Shown here: piece by piece, positions 1 to 7,768 of the stretch | How the letters are laid out: each line of letters begins with the position of its first letter | How positions within the stretch are numbered: position 1 is the stretch's first letter | NCBI GenBank assembly: GCA_027009095.1 | Contig: JALVDG010000052.1 | Location: 1 to 15,845, forward strand | Origin: Thiotrichaceae bacterium | Lineage (GTDB): Bacteria; Pseudomonadota; Gammaproteobacteria; Thiotrichales; Thiotrichaceae | Length of the DNA: 15,845 bases | Direction: 5' to 3' | Notes under the pieces: generated by a model | What the model saw: the letters and a program-made list of their open reading frames with translations, nothing else | What the model was told of the DNA's origin: nothing | Database searches by the model: none | Program-made: the position numbers and the translations under genes

Positions 1-711
1 TTGCATTTAGATGTTATTGTAGATCGCCTGAAAAGAGAATTTGATGTAAGCGCAAATGTGGGATCTCCACAGGTGTCTTATCGAGAAGGAATAAAGAAAA
101 GTATTAAAGCTGAAGGTAAATTTATCCGTCAGGCAGATGTAGGTAGTCAATACGGTCATGTTTGGATTAAGTTAGAGCCAATGGGTGACGGTTTTGGGTA
201 TGAGTTTGTAAATGATGTTAGTGATAGCGTGGTTCCTTCTGAATATGTATCGGCTGTTGATAAAGGGATTCAGGAGCAGTTGCAAAGTGGTGTTATAGCA
301 GGTTTTCCTGTTTTGGATATTAAGGCAACTTTGTATGACGGTTCTTATCATGAAGTTGATTCAAATGAGGTGGCCTTTAAAGTGGCGGGTTCATTTGCGG
401 TAAGAGAAGGTGTGTTACAGGCTGATCCAATGTTGTTGGAACCACTAATGAATGTGGAAGTTGTAACGCCGGAAGAGAATATGGGTGATGTTATGGGCGA
501 TTTAAATCGCCGTCGTGGCATTGTTCACGGTATGGATGATTCGCCTGCGGGTAAAATTATTCGTGCTGAAGTGCCGTTGAGAGAGATGTTCGGTTATGCT
601 ACTGATTTGCGCTCTATTACTCAGGGGCGAGCAAGTTACTCGATGGTATTTTCAAAATATGCTGAGGCACCTAAAAATATAGCCGATGCAGTAATGAAAA
701 AAGGTGAATAG
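1..711 (+). CDS. fusA: Elongation factor G, C-terminal part (5' end cut by window edge)
   Basis: This is the last 236 residues of EF-G, the ribosomal GTPase that drives translocation. The frame is open at base 1 and begins inside the conserved [14 protein letters not shown] segment at the end of domain III, so the TTG at position 1 is not a start; the GTPase domain lies upstream of the window. Residues about 21-145 are domain IV, including the tip motif GSYHEVDS (114-121) with H117, the counterpart of the E. coli decoding-site histidine. Residues about 146-205 are domain V ([23 protein letters not shown]), followed by the C-terminal helix. Two usually conserved glycine motifs of domain IV are altered: residues 44-50 read QADVGSQ where E. 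coli has QSGGRGQ, and 73-77 read VSDSV where GGV is usual. tuf starts 3 nt after the stop, so the two are cotranscribed. Confidence 0.96.
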   Translation: MHLDVIVDRLKREFDVSANVGSPQVSYREGIKKSIKAEGKFIRQADVGSQYGHVWIKLEPMGDGFGYEFVNDVSDSVVPSEYVSAVDKGIQEQLQSGVIAGFPVLDIKATLYDGSYHEVDSNEVAFKVAGSFAVREGVLQADPMLLEPLMNVEVVTPEENMGDVMGDLNRRRGIVHGMDDSPAGKIIRAEVPLREMFGYATDLRSITQGRASYSMVFSKYAEAPKNIADAVMKKGE

Positions 712-714
712 GCA

Positions 715-1899
715 ATGTCCAAAGAAAAATTTGAACGTAATAAGCCCCATGTAAATGTGGGAACAATTGGTCATGTAGACCATGGTAAAACAACGCTAAC
801 TGCAGCCTTGACAAAGGTTATGGCTGAAAAGATGGGTGGCGAAGTAAAGGCATTTGACGAGATCGATAATGCGCCAGAAGAAAAAGCGCGTGGTATAACA
901 ATCGCAACCTCTCACGTAGAATATGAATCAGACGGTCGTCATTACGCGCACGTAGACTGCCCTGGTCATGCTGACTATGTAAAAAACATGATTACAGGAG
1001 CAGCTCAAATGGATGGTGCCATTTTGGTTGTATCTGCTGCTGATGGTCCAATGCCTCAAACACGTGAGCATATCTTGTTATCACGTCAAGTAGGCGTTCC
1101 CTATATCGTTGTTTTCTTAAATAAAGCAGATATGGTGGATGATGAAGAGCTACTAGAGTTGGTGGAAATGGAAGTGCGTGAACTGTTAGACGCTTACGAT
1201 TTTCCTGGAGATGACACGCCAATTGTCACTGGCTCAGCATTAAAAGCATTAGAAGGTGATGAAGCATACGTCGAAAAGATCGTAGAGCTAGTTGATGCAT
1301 TAGATAGCTACATTCCAGAACCAGAACGTGCGGTAGATGGCGACTTCCTAATGCCAGTAGAAGACGTATTTTCCATCTCAGGTCGTGGAACAGTTGTTAC
1401 GGGGCGTATAGAACGTGGCATTATTCATGTAGGTGATGATATAGAGATCGTCGGTATCAAAGACACAAAAACAACAACCTGTACAGGTGTTGAAATGTTC
1501 CGTAAATTACTTGACGAAGGTCAAGCAGGTGATAACGTAGGCGTGTTATTGCGTGGAACAAAGCGTGAAGAAGTAGAGCGTGGTCAAGTACTATGTAAGC
1601 CAGGTTCAATTACACCGCATACAAAATTTGAAGCAGAAGTTTATGTTCTGTCAAAGGAAGAAGGTGGTCGCCATACACCATTTTTCGACGGTTATCGTCC
1701 ACAGTTCTACTTCAGAACTACCGACGTAACAGGAGCGTGTGACCTTCCAGAAGGAACGGAAATGGTTATGCCAGGAGATAACGTAAAAATGGTAGTTACG
1801 TTAATCAATCCAATCGCGATGGAAGACGGTCTTCGTTTTGCTATTCGTGAAGGTGGTCGCACAGTAGGTGCGGGCGTTGTTGCTAAAGTTGTTGAGTAA
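715..1899 (+). CDS. tuf: Elongation factor Tu
   Basis: EF-Tu is the GTPase that delivers aminoacyl-tRNA to the ribosomal A site. The protein is 394 residues, the same as E. coli including Met1. The G motifs are all present: G1 GHVDHGKT (19-26), G2 RGITI (59-63), G3 DCPGH (81-85, with catalytic H85), G4 NKAD (136-139) and G5 SAL (174-176). The two beta-barrel domains follow and the protein ends [10 protein letters not shown]. The ATG lies 8 nt after an AAGGTG sequence inside the fusA tail. Only 3 nt separate it from fusA and 5 nt from rpsJ. Codon use differs from neighbouring genes: by hand count Asp is 15 GAC to 16 GAT and Ile includes about 10 ATC of 22, whereas the fusA fragment is almost entirely GAT and ATT/ATA. 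A second tuf copy elsewhere would be usual for this group but cannot be seen here. Confidence 0.98.
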   Translation: MSKEKFERNKPHVNVGTIGHVDHGKTTLTAALTKVMAEKMGGEVKAFDEIDNAPEEKARGITIATSHVEYESDGRHYAHVDCPGHADYVKNMITGAAQMDGAILVVSAADGPMPQTREHILLSRQVGVPYIVVFLNKADMVDDEELLELVEMEVRELLDAYDFPGDDTPIVTGSALKALEGDEAYVEKIVELVDALDSYIPEPERAVDGDFLMPVEDVFSISGRGTVVTGRIERGIIHVGDDIEIVGIKDTKTTTCTGVEMFRKLLDEGQAGDNVGVLLRGTKREEVERGQVLCKPGSITPHTKFEAEVYVLSKEEGGRHTPFFDGYRPQFYFRTTDVTGACDLPEGTEMVMPGDNVKMVVTLINPIAMEDGLRFAIREGGRTVGAGVVAKVVE

Positions 1900-1904
1900 T
1901 TAAT

Positions 1905-2216
1905 ATGTCAGGTCAAAGAATTCGAATTCGTCTTAAGTCGTTCGATCATAAGTTAATAGATCGCTCAGCACGAGAGATTGTGGAAACAGCTAAACGCACA
2001 GGTGCGAGAGTCAAGGGACCTATTCCTTTGCCAACGAAAAAAGAGCGTTTTACTATACTAATCTCTCCTCATGTGAATAAGGATGCTCGTGATCAGTATG
2101 AAATACGTACACATAAGCGTTTGATGGATATTGTTGATCCTACTGAGCGTACTGTAGATGCACTTATGAAGCTTGATTTGGCAGCAGGTGTAGACGTTCA
2201 AATTAAATTAAATTGA
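1905..2216 (+). CDS. rpsJ: 30S ribosomal protein S10 (NusE)
   Basis: S10 is a 30S head protein that also acts as NusE, pairing with NusB in transcription antitermination. The 103-residue length equals the E. coli protein. Recognisable segments include [18 protein letters not shown] near the N-terminus, [15 protein letters not shown] (38-52) and the C-terminal GVDVQIKLN. The start lies 5 nt after the tuf stop, with only a weak GAG as possible Shine-Dalgarno sequence inside the last tuf codons, which suggests translational coupling to tuf. In E. coli rpsJ heads its own operon behind a long L4-responsive leader; there is no room for one here. A 187-nt gap with a promoter-like sequence separates it from rplC. 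Confidence 0.97.
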   Translation: MSGQRIRIRLKSFDHKLIDRSAREIVETAKRTGARVKGPIPLPTKKERFTILISPHVNKDARDQYEIRTHKRLMDIVDPTERTVDALMKLDLAAGVDVQIKLN

Positions 2217-2229
2217 TGTGTATTCAGAG

Positions 2230-2262
2230 GATAAATAAAAATACTAAAAAAAGTATTTTATC
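2230..2262 (+). promoter_or_regulatory. A/T-rich tract with imperfect dyad upstream of rplC promoter (possible UP element)
   Basis: This A/T-rich tract sits directly upstream of the -35 position of the candidate rplC promoter, where an UP element contacting the alpha-subunit C-terminal domain would lie. It can also fold: AAAATACT (2238-2245) pairs with AGTATTTT (2252-2259), or GATAAA (2230-2235) pairs with TTTATC (2257-2262) around an inner ATACT/AGTAT stem. There is no T-run after the stem, so it is not a convincing terminator for rpsJ. The UP-element role is inferred from position and composition. Confidence 0.4.
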
Positions 2263-2264
2263 TG

Positions 2265-2300
2265 TTCCCTAGAGCCAGAATCTCTGGCATAATGCGCGAC
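2265..2300 (+). promoter_or_regulatory. Candidate promoter for the rplC-onward S10 cluster
   Basis: The hexamer CATAAT (2288-2293) matches the -10 consensus at five of six positions and is preceded by TGG at 2285-2287, giving an extended -10. Seventeen bases upstream is a poor -35, TTCCCT (2265-2270). The discriminator GCGCG is GC-rich, typical of stringently controlled stable-RNA and r-protein promoters, and predicts transcription starting near 2299-2301. A perfect 6-bp dyad, GCCAGA-ATC-TCTGGC (2274-2288), fills most of the spacer and reaches the first base of the -10. The call rests on motif quality and on lying in the largest intergenic gap of the cluster. Confidence 0.6.
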
Positions 2301-2403
2301 TTTCTCGGCTCGGCTAATCCCGAGCCGATTTCATCCAAGCAGATATGAATGCCGATTTAAGGGGTTTTGTCTGTCTTGTTAAGGTTTTGGAGTGAGGTGT
2401 TAA
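2300..2403 (+). promoter_or_regulatory. Putative 5' leader of rplC with GC-rich hairpin
   Basis: If transcription starts near 2300, the leader is about 104 nt. Its first element is a perfect 9-bp stem, TCGGCTCGG (2305-2313) with CCGAGCCGA (2320-2328), around the loop CTAATC. TCGGC occurs twice (2305-2309, 2310-2314) and GCCGATTT occurs twice (2324-2331, 2351-2358), so an alternative pairing with the downstream copy is possible. Only three Ts follow the stem, so simple intrinsic termination is unlikely. Near the start codon are tandem Shine-Dalgarno-like sequences, GGAG (2389-2392) and GAGGTG (2394-2399). In E. coli L4 controls this cluster through a leader before rpsJ; a comparable role for this leader is inference. 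Confidence 0.5.
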
Positions 2404-3042
2404 ATGGCAATCAGTCTACTGGGTCGAAAGGTTGGAATGACTCGGATTTATAATGATGACGGTTCTGCTACGCCAGTTACGGTTTTGGAGATGTCTCCTA
2501 ATAGGGTGTCTCAAGTTAAGACGGTAGAAGTTGATGGTTATACTGCAATACAGTTGGTTGCAGGTTCGAAAAAAGCATCAAGAGTGAACAAAGCGCAAGC
2601 TGGTCACTTCTCGAAAGCAAATACAGAGGCAGGTTCGCAGGTTGGTGAGTCTCGTGTAGAAAGTGTCGAAGGTTATGAGTTAGGCTCTGAGATATGTGTC
2701 GATATTTTCGAAGAAGGTCAGATGGTTGATGTGACAGGGACGAGCAAAGGTAAAGGCTTTGCTGGTGTTCTTAAGCGTCATAACTTTGCAGGTAAAGATG
2801 CGACACATGGTAATTCTATTAATCATAGGACGCCAGGTTCGATTGGTCAGAACCAAACGCCAGGACGCGTTTTTAAAGGTAAGAAGATGACGGGGCACAT
2901 GGGTAATGTTAAGACAACTATTCAGAATCTTAAGGTCATTCGTGTGGATGCGGAAAAGAATTTATTGCTAGTGCAGGGTGCGGTTCCAGGGGCACCAGGT
3001 GGTAATGTTTCTGTAAAGGCAGCGGTTAAGGTTAAAAGGTAA
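2404..3042 (+). CDS. rplC: 50S ribosomal protein L3
   Basis: L3 is an early-assembly 50S protein whose long loop reaches towards the peptidyl transferase centre. The 212 residues match the family (209 in E. coli), starting [16 protein letters not shown]. The conserved [14 protein letters not shown] (108-121) and [18 protein letters not shown] (145-162) segments are intact. Q151 in GQNQTPG corresponds to E. coli Q150, the glutamine methylated by PrmB, so the target site is kept. The ATG is preceded by GAGGTG at a spacing of 4-6 nt. This is the first gene after the rpsJ-rplC gap, so it likely heads a transcript of its own in addition to read-through from rpsJ. Confidence 0.98.
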   Translation: MAISLLGRKVGMTRIYNDDGSATPVTVLEMSPNRVSQVKTVEVDGYTAIQLVAGSKKASRVNKAQAGHFSKANTEAGSQVGESRVESVEGYELGSEICVDIFEEGQMVDVTGTSKGKGFAGVLKRHNFAGKDATHGNSINHRTPGSIGQNQTPGRVFKGKKMTGHMGNVKTTIQNLKVIRVDAEKNLLLVQGAVPGAPGGNVSVKAAVKVKR

Positions 3043-3047
3043 TAGAG

Positions 3048-3653
3048 ATGAGAATTGATATGGCGAACGGTGGTTCGGTAGATCTCGAAGATGCTGTTTT
3101 TGCGAGAGATTTTAATGAAGCTTTGGTTTATCAAGCGGTCGTAGCTTATCAGGCTGGAGGACGTTCAGGTACTAAAGCGCAAAAAACAAGATCAGATGTT
3201 AGTGGTGGCGGTGCAAAGCCATGGCGTCAAAAAGGAACAGGTAGAGCAAGGGCAGGAACGTCTCGTGGACCATTGTGGCGTAAAGGTGGTGTAACTTTTG
3301 CAGCTCGTCCTCGGGATTATTCGCAAAAGATAAACAAGAAGATGTATCGTGCTGCTATCTGTTCCATATTATCAGAATTAGTTCGTCAGGATCGTTTAGT
3401 GGTTGTTGATGGTTTTAATATAGATAAGCCTAAAACTAAAGCAATGATTTCTTTCTTGGATAGTGTTAATGCAGATAAGGGTGCATTATTAGTAACATCA
3501 GAAGAGGATATCAATGTACGTTTGTCAGCTCGAAATATTCCATATTGCGATACTTTAAGTGTGCAGGGTTTGAATCCTGTGAGCTTGGTTTCTCATGATA
3601 AGGTGGTTGTTACAACAGATGCGCTAGGTAAGATTCAGGAGTGGTTAGTATGA
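3048..3653 (+). CDS. rplD: 50S ribosomal protein L4
   Basis: L4 binds 23S rRNA and its extended loop lines the exit tunnel; in E. coli it is also the autogenous repressor of the S10 operon. The 201 residues equal E. coli in length. Diagnostic segments are [11 protein letters not shown], the tunnel-loop region [35 protein letters not shown] and [12 protein letters not shown]. The first 10-15 residues ([16 protein letters not shown]) are less conserved, as usual for the family. The start is 5 nt after rplC. The stop overlaps the next start as ATGA, an arrangement typical of translational coupling to rplW. Confidence 0.98.
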   Translation: MRIDMANGGSVDLEDAVFARDFNEALVYQAVVAYQAGGRSGTKAQKTRSDVSGGGAKPWRQKGTGRARAGTSRGPLWRKGGVTFAARPRDYSQKINKKMYRAAICSILSELVRQDRLVVVDGFNIDKPKTKAMISFLDSVNADKGALLVTSEEDINVRLSARNIPYCDTLSVQGLNPVSLVSHDKVVVTTDALGKIQEWLV

Positions 3654-3949
3654 ACATGAGTCAAGAACGCTTATATCATGTGCTCTATGGTCCGCATGTG
3701 ACAGAGAAATCAGTGAATCAATCTGAGCTTTCAAATATGCATACATTTAAAGTATCAGTAAATTCGACTAAGCGTGAGATTAAGCAGGCAGTTGAGATGC
3801 TTTTTAAAGTAAAAGTTGAAAATGTCCGTACTGTTAATGTTAAAGGTAAGCAGAAAAACTTTGGCAGAAGAACAGGGAAGCGCAAAGACTGGAAGAAGGC
3901 TTACGTTCGTTTGGCTGAAGGGCAGGCTCTGGATGTTACAGCAGAATAA
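3650..3949 (+). CDS. rplW: 50S ribosomal protein L23
   Basis: L23 sits at the tunnel exit and is the docking point for trigger factor and signal recognition particle. The start is taken at ATG 3650, giving 99 residues, because AGGAG (3637-3641) lies 8 nt upstream and the ATGA overlap with rplD is formed there. An in-frame GTG at 3641 lies within that Shine-Dalgarno sequence and is unlikely; ATG 3656 would be too far from it. Family features are [16 protein letters not shown] near the N-terminus, the conserved beta-alpha core, and [20 protein letters not shown] near the C-terminus. Confidence 0.96.
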   Translation: MNMSQERLYHVLYGPHVTEKSVNQSELSNMHTFKVSVNSTKREIKQAVEMLFKVKVENVRTVNVKGKQKNFGRRTGKRKDWKKAYVRLAEGQALDVTAE

Positions 3950-3959
3950 GGGTTAAGTT

Positions 3960-4790
3960 ATGCCAGTTATTAAGATGAAACCAACCTCGCCAGGTCGAAG
4001 ACACCAGGTAAAGGTATTAAATACAGATTTGCATAAAGGAAAGCCTTTTAAAGCTTTGCTTGAGAAAAAAAGTAAGTCTGGCGGTAGGAACAATAATGGT
4101 CGCATTACTACTCGTCATATAGGCGGTGGTCACAAGCAACATTATCGTATTATTGATTTTAAACGTAATAAAGATGGTATTCCTGCCATTGTTGAGCGTT
4201 TAGAGTATGATCCAAATAGAACAGCCAATATAGCATTACTGAAATATGCCGATGGTGAGCGTCGATATATTATTGCGCCTAAAGGTGTTAAGGTTGGGGA
4301 TTCAGTGCAATCAGGAGAGGGAGTTTCTATATCCGCAGGAAATTCCATGTCGATAAGCTCTATTCCAGTAGGTACTGTTATACATTGTGTAGAGCTAAAG
4401 CCTGGTAAAGGTGCGCAGATTGCACGTAGTGCTGGTACTTCTGTGCAAATAGTTGCTCGTGAAGGTCGTTATGCAACATTGCGTTTGCGCTCGGGTGAAA
4501 TGAGAAAGGTTTTATCTAATTGCCGTGCAACAATAGGTGAAGTTGGTAATTCTGAGCATGGTTTAACTAAGTTAGGAAAAGCTGGTGCCTCGCGTCATCG
4601 TGGTATTAGACCAACGGTTCGTGGTGTGGTAATGAATCCAGTTGATCATCCTCATGGTGGTGGTGAAGGTAAGACATCAGGTGGTAGGCATCCTGTCTCT
4701 CCTTGGGGTACACCAACTAAAGGTTATAAAACACGTAAGAATAAACGTACAGATAAGTTGATTGTCCGTCGTCGTAGCAATAAGAGGTAA
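3960..4790 (+). CDS. rplB: 50S ribosomal protein L2
   Basis: L2 is a primary 23S rRNA binder needed for subunit association and peptidyl transferase assembly. The 276 residues are close to the 273 of E. coli. Conserved parts are [19 protein letters not shown] (42-60), the double-barrel RNA-binding core, and [12 protein letters not shown] (226-237) with H230, the counterpart of E. coli H229 close to the catalytic centre. The C-terminus is strongly basic (IVRRRSNKR). The start ATG follows an AAGGG sequence and is 10 nt after rplW; the next start is 6 nt after the stop. Confidence 0.98.
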   Translation: MPVIKMKPTSPGRRHQVKVLNTDLHKGKPFKALLEKKSKSGGRNNNGRITTRHIGGGHKQHYRIIDFKRNKDGIPAIVERLEYDPNRTANIALLKYADGERRYIIAPKGVKVGDSVQSGEGVSISAGNSMSISSIPVGTVIHCVELKPGKGAQIARSAGTSVQIVAREGRYATLRLRSGEMRKVLSNCRATIGEVGNSEHGLTKLGKAGASRHRGIRPTVRGVVMNPVDHPHGGGEGKTSGGRHPVSPWGTPTKGYKTRKNKRTDKLIVRRRSNKR

Positions 4791-4796
4791 TTTATA

Positions 4797-5069
4797 GTGC
4801 CACGTTCTCTTAAAAAAGGTCCGTTTATTGATCACCATTTAATGGCTAAGGTGTTAAAAGCTGTTGAAACAAATGATCGTAGACCTATCAAAACTTGGTC
4901 TCGACGTTCAATGGTTTCGCCAGAAATGGTTGGCTTGACTATTGCGGTTCATAACGGCAGGCAACATGTTCCAGTTCTTGTAAGTGAGAACATGGTTGGT
5001 CATAAGCTTGGTGAATTTTCACCAACAAGACTCTATCGTGGTCATGCTGCAGATAGAAAGGCGAAATAG
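4797..5069 (+). CDS. rpsS: 30S ribosomal protein S19 (GTG start)
   Basis: S19 lies in the 30S head next to S13 and contacts the A-site finger. The 90-residue protein begins [18 protein letters not shown] after the initiator, an unmistakable S19 N-terminus, and carries the [19 protein letters not shown] core and a [15 protein letters not shown] ending. Translation must start at GTG 4797: the conserved PRSLKKGPF follows directly and no in-frame ATG lies between the rplB stop and this codon. AAGAGG at the end of rplB is a reasonable Shine-Dalgarno sequence. It sits 6 nt after rplB and 9 nt before rplV. Confidence 0.97.
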   Translation: MPRSLKKGPFIDHHLMAKVLKAVETNDRRPIKTWSRRSMVSPEMVGLTIAVHNGRQHVPVLVSENMVGHKLGEFSPTRLYRGHAADRKAK

Positions 5070-5078
5070 GAGTTAGTG

Positions 5079-5411
5079 ATGGAAGTACAAGCTAAATTAC
5101 GCTACTCGCGCATTTCTCCACAAAAATGTCGTCTGGTTGCAGATCAAGTTCGTGGTATGCCAGTAGATAAAGCTTTGGAAATACTAGAGTTTAGTTCTAA
5201 AAAGGCTGCTGCAATTCTAAAGAAAGTTTTAGAATCAGCTATAGCGAATGCTGAGCATAATGAAGGTGCAGATATAGATGAGTTATATGTGACTAAAGTT
5301 ATGGTCGATCAGGGTCCTACATTAAAACGAATTCAACCTCGTGCTAAAGGTAGAGCTAATCGTATTTTAAAGCGGACGAGTCATATTACTCTCGCCGTCG
5401 GAGAGAAATAG
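5079..5411 (+). CDS. rplV: 50S ribosomal protein L22
   Basis: L22 spans the 50S subunit and its beta-hairpin lines the exit tunnel near the macrolide site. The start is placed at ATG 5079 (110 residues, as in E. coli) because AGGAG (5068-5072) is 6 nt upstream; the adjacent in-frame GTG at 5076 would leave only 3 nt. Conserved segments are [36 protein letters not shown], and the hairpin/C-terminal [18 protein letters not shown]. No insertion or deletion is evident in the tunnel hairpin. Confidence 0.96.
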   Translation: MEVQAKLRYSRISPQKCRLVADQVRGMPVDKALEILEFSSKKAAAILKKVLESAIANAEHNEGADIDELYVTKVMVDQGPTLKRIQPRAKGRANRILKRTSHITLAVGEK

Positions 5412-5418
5412 GTAAAGT

Positions 5419-6111
5419 ATGGGACAGAAAGTACATCCAACGGGAATTCGTTTAGGTATTTCGGCCGACTGGCGTTCAAAATGGTATGCCGAGGGTTCTG
5501 AATATGCTGAATTTCTTCATAAAGATATAGAGGTGCGAGCTTTTCTTGAGGAAAAGTTAAAGAGTGCATCAGTTAGTCGTATTCAAATCGAACGCCCAGC
5601 TAAAGCAGTATTTATTACTATCCATACCGCAAGACCAGGGATTGTTATTGGTAAAAAAGGTGAGGATATTGAGCGTTTACGTTTGGAGGCTGCAAAATTA
5701 TTAGGTATTCATCCTAATAATGTGAAGTTAAATATTCAAGAAATCCGTAAACCAGAGCTTGATGCAAAGTTAGTGGCTGATAGTATTGCTAGCCAACTAG
5801 AGCGTAGAATTATGTTTCGTCGTGCGATGAAACGCTCTGTTTCGAATGCTATGAGGCTGGGGGCTTTAGGTATAAAAATCAGTATAGCCGGACGATTGAA
5901 TGGTGCTGAGATTGCTCGTTCGGAGTGGTACAGAGAGGGACGAGTTCCTTTGCATACGTTACGTGCGGATATTGACTACGGTGTCGCAAAAGCTCATACA
6001 ATGTATGGGGTGATTGGCATTAAGGTTTGGATATATAAAGGCGAAGTTTTTGATCTTGAGGAGAAGATATCAAAGGCTACTAAAGGCCGTGGCGGAAAGA
6101 AGAAGCAATAG
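5419..6111 (+). CDS. rpsC: 30S ribosomal protein S3
   Basis: S3 forms part of the mRNA entry channel and contributes to ribosomal mRNA helicase activity. It is 230 residues, near the 233 of E. coli, starting [14 protein letters not shown]. The KH domain shows [11 protein letters not shown] with its GxxG loop as GKKG (78-81). The entry-channel arginines lie in [13 protein letters not shown] (127-139). The C-terminal domain includes [18 protein letters not shown] and LRADIDYG, and the tail is basic (KGRGGKKKQ). It lies 7 nt after rplV and 9 nt before rplP. Confidence 0.98.
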   Translation: MGQKVHPTGIRLGISADWRSKWYAEGSEYAEFLHKDIEVRAFLEEKLKSASVSRIQIERPAKAVFITIHTARPGIVIGKKGEDIERLRLEAAKLLGIHPNNVKLNIQEIRKPELDAKLVADSIASQLERRIMFRRAMKRSVSNAMRLGALGIKISIAGRLNGAEIARSEWYREGRVPLHTLRADIDYGVAKAHTMYGVIGIKVWIYKGEVFDLEEKISKATKGRGGKKKQ

Positions 6112-6120
6112 AGGAACGAC

Positions 6121-6534
6121 ATGTTACAGCCTAAAAGAACAAAATTTCGTAAACAATTTAAAGGTCGCAATCGAGGGCTAGCTACCGTAGGTAATAGAGT
6201 TAGTTTTGGTGAGTACGCTCTTAAAGCTGTTGGTCGTGGGCGTTTAACTGCTAGACAGATTGAAGCTGCTCGTCGAGCTATGACTCGTCATATCAAGCGT
6301 GGTGGGAAAATTTGGATTAGAGTATTTCCAGATAAGCCTATTACCAGTAAGCCTCTTGAGGTAAGAATGGGTAAAGGTAAAGGTAATGTTGAATACTGGG
6401 TTGCTCAAATTCAGCCTGGTCGAGTGTTATATGAAATGGAAGGTGTAAGTGAGGAGTTGGCTCGTGAAGCTTTTGCTCTTGCTTCTGCTAAGCTTCCAAT
6501 GAAGACGGTGTTTGTTACTCGGACGGTAATGTGA
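6121..6534 (+). CDS. rplP: 50S ribosomal protein L16
   Basis: L16 is a late-assembly 50S protein near the A-site tRNA elbow. The 137 residues begin [19 protein letters not shown] and contain [30 protein letters not shown] and [16 protein letters not shown]82 in EVRMGKGKG corresponds to E. coli R81, which RoxA/YcfD hydroxylates, so the site is kept. The protein is one residue longer than E. coli because of a small N-terminal difference. The stop TGA overlaps the rpmC ATG by one base (TGATG), which suggests coupled translation. Confidence 0.98.
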   Translation: MLQPKRTKFRKQFKGRNRGLATVGNRVSFGEYALKAVGRGRLTARQIEAARRAMTRHIKRGGKIWIRVFPDKPITSKPLEVRMGKGKGNVEYWVAQIQPGRVLYEMEGVSEELAREAFALASAKLPMKTVFVTRTVM

Positions 6535-6734
6535 TGAAAGCAACTGAACTACGTGAAAAGACGATTGAAGAATTGAATAATGAACTTATTGATAGCTTGA
6601 GAGAACAATTTGCTTTTCGTATGCAGCGTTCTACAGGTCAACTAAAGCGCCCATCTGAAATGAAGAAAGTACGTCGAAAAATTGCTCGTATTAAAACTAT
6701 TCTTAATGAAATGAAAGCTTCGGGTGAAAAATAA
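6534..6734 (+). CDS. rpmC: 50S ribosomal protein L29
   Basis: L29 is a small helical-hairpin protein beside L23 at the tunnel exit. The start is set at ATG 6534, giving 66 residues and the standard [16 protein letters not shown]-terminus; the in-frame GTG at 6531 would add only one residue and is not needed. [16 protein letters not shown] and [14 protein letters not shown] complete the two-helix fold. It overlaps rplP at its start (TGATG) and rpsQ at its end (TAATG) by one base each, so translation of the three is probably coupled. Confidence 0.95.
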   Translation: MKATELREKTIEELNNELIDSLREQFAFRMQRSTGQLKRPSEMKKVRRKIARIKTILNEMKASGEK

Positions 6735-7021
6735 TGAGCACTGAAACTAATGCTGATCAGTCGCAGAGTGCTGAAGTAAAAACGCAACGTACACTTAATG
6801 GCGTTGTAGTTAGTGATAAAATGGATAAGACAATTGTCGTTAAAAGTGAACGTAAGGTACGTCATCCTATTTATGGTAAGTATGTTCGTCGTTCAACTAA
6901 ATATCATGTTCATGATGAAAATAATGAGTGTAAGATCGGTGATACAGTAACGATTAAAGAGTGTCGTCCTATTTCTAAGACTAAATCTTGGGCTTTAGTT
7001 CAGGTCGTTACTGCTTCCTGA
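6734..7021 (+). CDS. rpsQ: 30S ribosomal protein S17, with N-terminal extension
   Basis: S17 is an OB-fold protein that binds 16S rRNA early in 30S assembly. The core [37 protein letters not shown] and [16 protein letters not shown] is typical. At 95 residues it is longer than the E. coli protein (84): about 11-13 extra residues rich in Ser, Gln, Thr and acidic side chains precede the conserved RTL. The ATG is fixed by the TAATG overlap with rpmC and no in-frame ATG lies nearer the core, so the extension seems real. It is the last gene of the S10 set; a 43-nt gap leads to rplN. Confidence 0.96.
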   Translation: MSTETNADQSQSAEVKTQRTLNGVVVSDKMDKTIVVKSERKVRHPIYGKYVRRSTKYHVHDENNECKIGDTVTIKECRPISKTKSWALVQVVTAS

Positions 7022-7064
7022 TTTTTCGGCAAGTATAAAACAGTAGATAAATCGGGATAATATT

Positions 7065-7433
7065 ATGATTCAGATGCAATCAACTTTGAAAGTCGCTGAT
7101 AATAGTGGTGCTAGAAAAGTTCAATGTATAAAGGTTCTGGGTGGATCTCATCGTCGCTATGCAGCAATAGGTGACATCATTAAGGTGAGTATCAAAGAAG
7201 CTATTCCTCGTGGAAAAGTGAAAAAGGGTGATGTTTATACTGCTGTAGTTGTACGTACGGCAAAAGGTGTTCGTCGTAATGACGGGTCATTGATTCGTTT
7301 TGATGAAAATGCTGCGGTGTTATTAAATGCTAAAAATGAGCCAATCGGAACACGTATTTTTGGTCCTGTAACAAGAGAGTTACGAGGTAAAAATTTTATG
7401 AAAATAATTTCGCTTGCTCCTGAAGTGCTCTAA
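7065..7433 (+). CDS. rplN: 50S ribosomal protein L14
   Basis: L14 lies at the intersubunit face and forms bridge B8; it is also the docking site of the silencing factor RsfS. The protein is 122 residues, starting [22 protein letters not shown], with [22 protein letters not shown] and [23 protein letters not shown]. It is the first gene of the spc set. The 43-nt gap before it (7022-7064) holds a TATAAA at 7034-7039 but no convincing -35, so a separate spc promoter is not supported from sequence alone. The Shine-Dalgarno sequence (GGGAT) is weak. Confidence 0.97.
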   Translation: MIQMQSTLKVADNSGARKVQCIKVLGGSHRRYAAIGDIIKVSIKEAIPRGKVKKGDVYTAVVVRTAKGVRRNDGSLIRFDENAAVLLNAKNEPIGTRIFGPVTRELRGKNFMKIISLAPEVL

Positions 7434-7450
7434 ATACTAGGTTATTGAAG

Positions 7451-7768
7451 ATGAAGAAGATTCGCAAGGGCGACGAAGTGATAGTTATCAGCGGAAAAGA
7501 TAATGGTCGTCGTGGAAAAGTTTCAAAAGTATTGAGTAATGGAAAAGTCTTGGTTCAGGGCGTAAACATTGCTAAAAAACATCAAAAAGGAAATCCAAAT
7601 GCAAATATTGCAGGTGGAATTATTGATAAAGAATTACCAATTGATGTTTCTAATGTAATGGTGGTCAACCCTGCTACAGGTAAGGGTGATCGTATCGGAA
7701 TTAAAGCACTTGAGGACGGAAAAAAAATTCGTTATTTCAAGTCGAACAATGAAAATGTTGACGCTTAA
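7451..7768 (+). CDS. rplX: 50S ribosomal protein L24
   Basis: L24 is an assembly-initiator protein binding the 5' end of 23S rRNA near the tunnel exit. The start is taken at ATG 7451 (105 residues), giving [24 protein letters not shown], which aligns with the KOW motif of the family; an in-frame TTG at 7445 would leave only 3 nt to the AGG at 7439-7441. [14 protein letters not shown] and [24 protein letters not shown] are typical. It is 17 nt after rplN and 24 nt before rplE. Confidence 0.95.
   Translation: MKKIRKGDEVIVISGKDNGRRGKVSKVLSNGKVLVQGVNIAKKHQKGNPNANIAGGIIDKELPIDVSNVMVVNPATGKGDRIGIKALEDGKKIRYFKSNNENVDA

Noticed and set aside
1..3. TTG at position 1 as a start codon
   Set aside because: The frame begins inside a conserved EF-G segment, so it is a truncated gene and not a new start.
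992..1222. Antisense open frames over tuf, rplC, rplB, secY, rpsK and others
   Set aside because: All lie opposite highly conserved r-protein or factor genes, have no recognisable domains and no ribosome-binding sites; they are shadows of the real genes.
2238..2259. AAAATACT / AGTATTTT hairpin as an rpsJ terminator
   Set aside because: The stem is all A/T except one pair and is not followed by a T-run; better read as part of an A/T-rich upstream element.
2345..2395. A 16-codon reading frame (ATG to TGA) in the rplC leader, ending 8 nt before the rplC start
   Set aside because: No Shine-Dalgarno sequence precedes its ATG and the peptide has no leader-peptide features such as a run of one amino acid; probably chance.
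3641..3649. GTG start for rplW
   Set aside because: It lies within the Shine-Dalgarno sequence used by ATG 3650, and the ATGA overlap supports the later start.
7022..7064. A separate spc promoter between rpsQ and rplN, with TATAAA at 7034-7039
   Set aside because: No acceptable -35 occurs at 16-18 nt upstream, the gap is only 43 nt, and AT-rich DNA gives such hexamers by chance.
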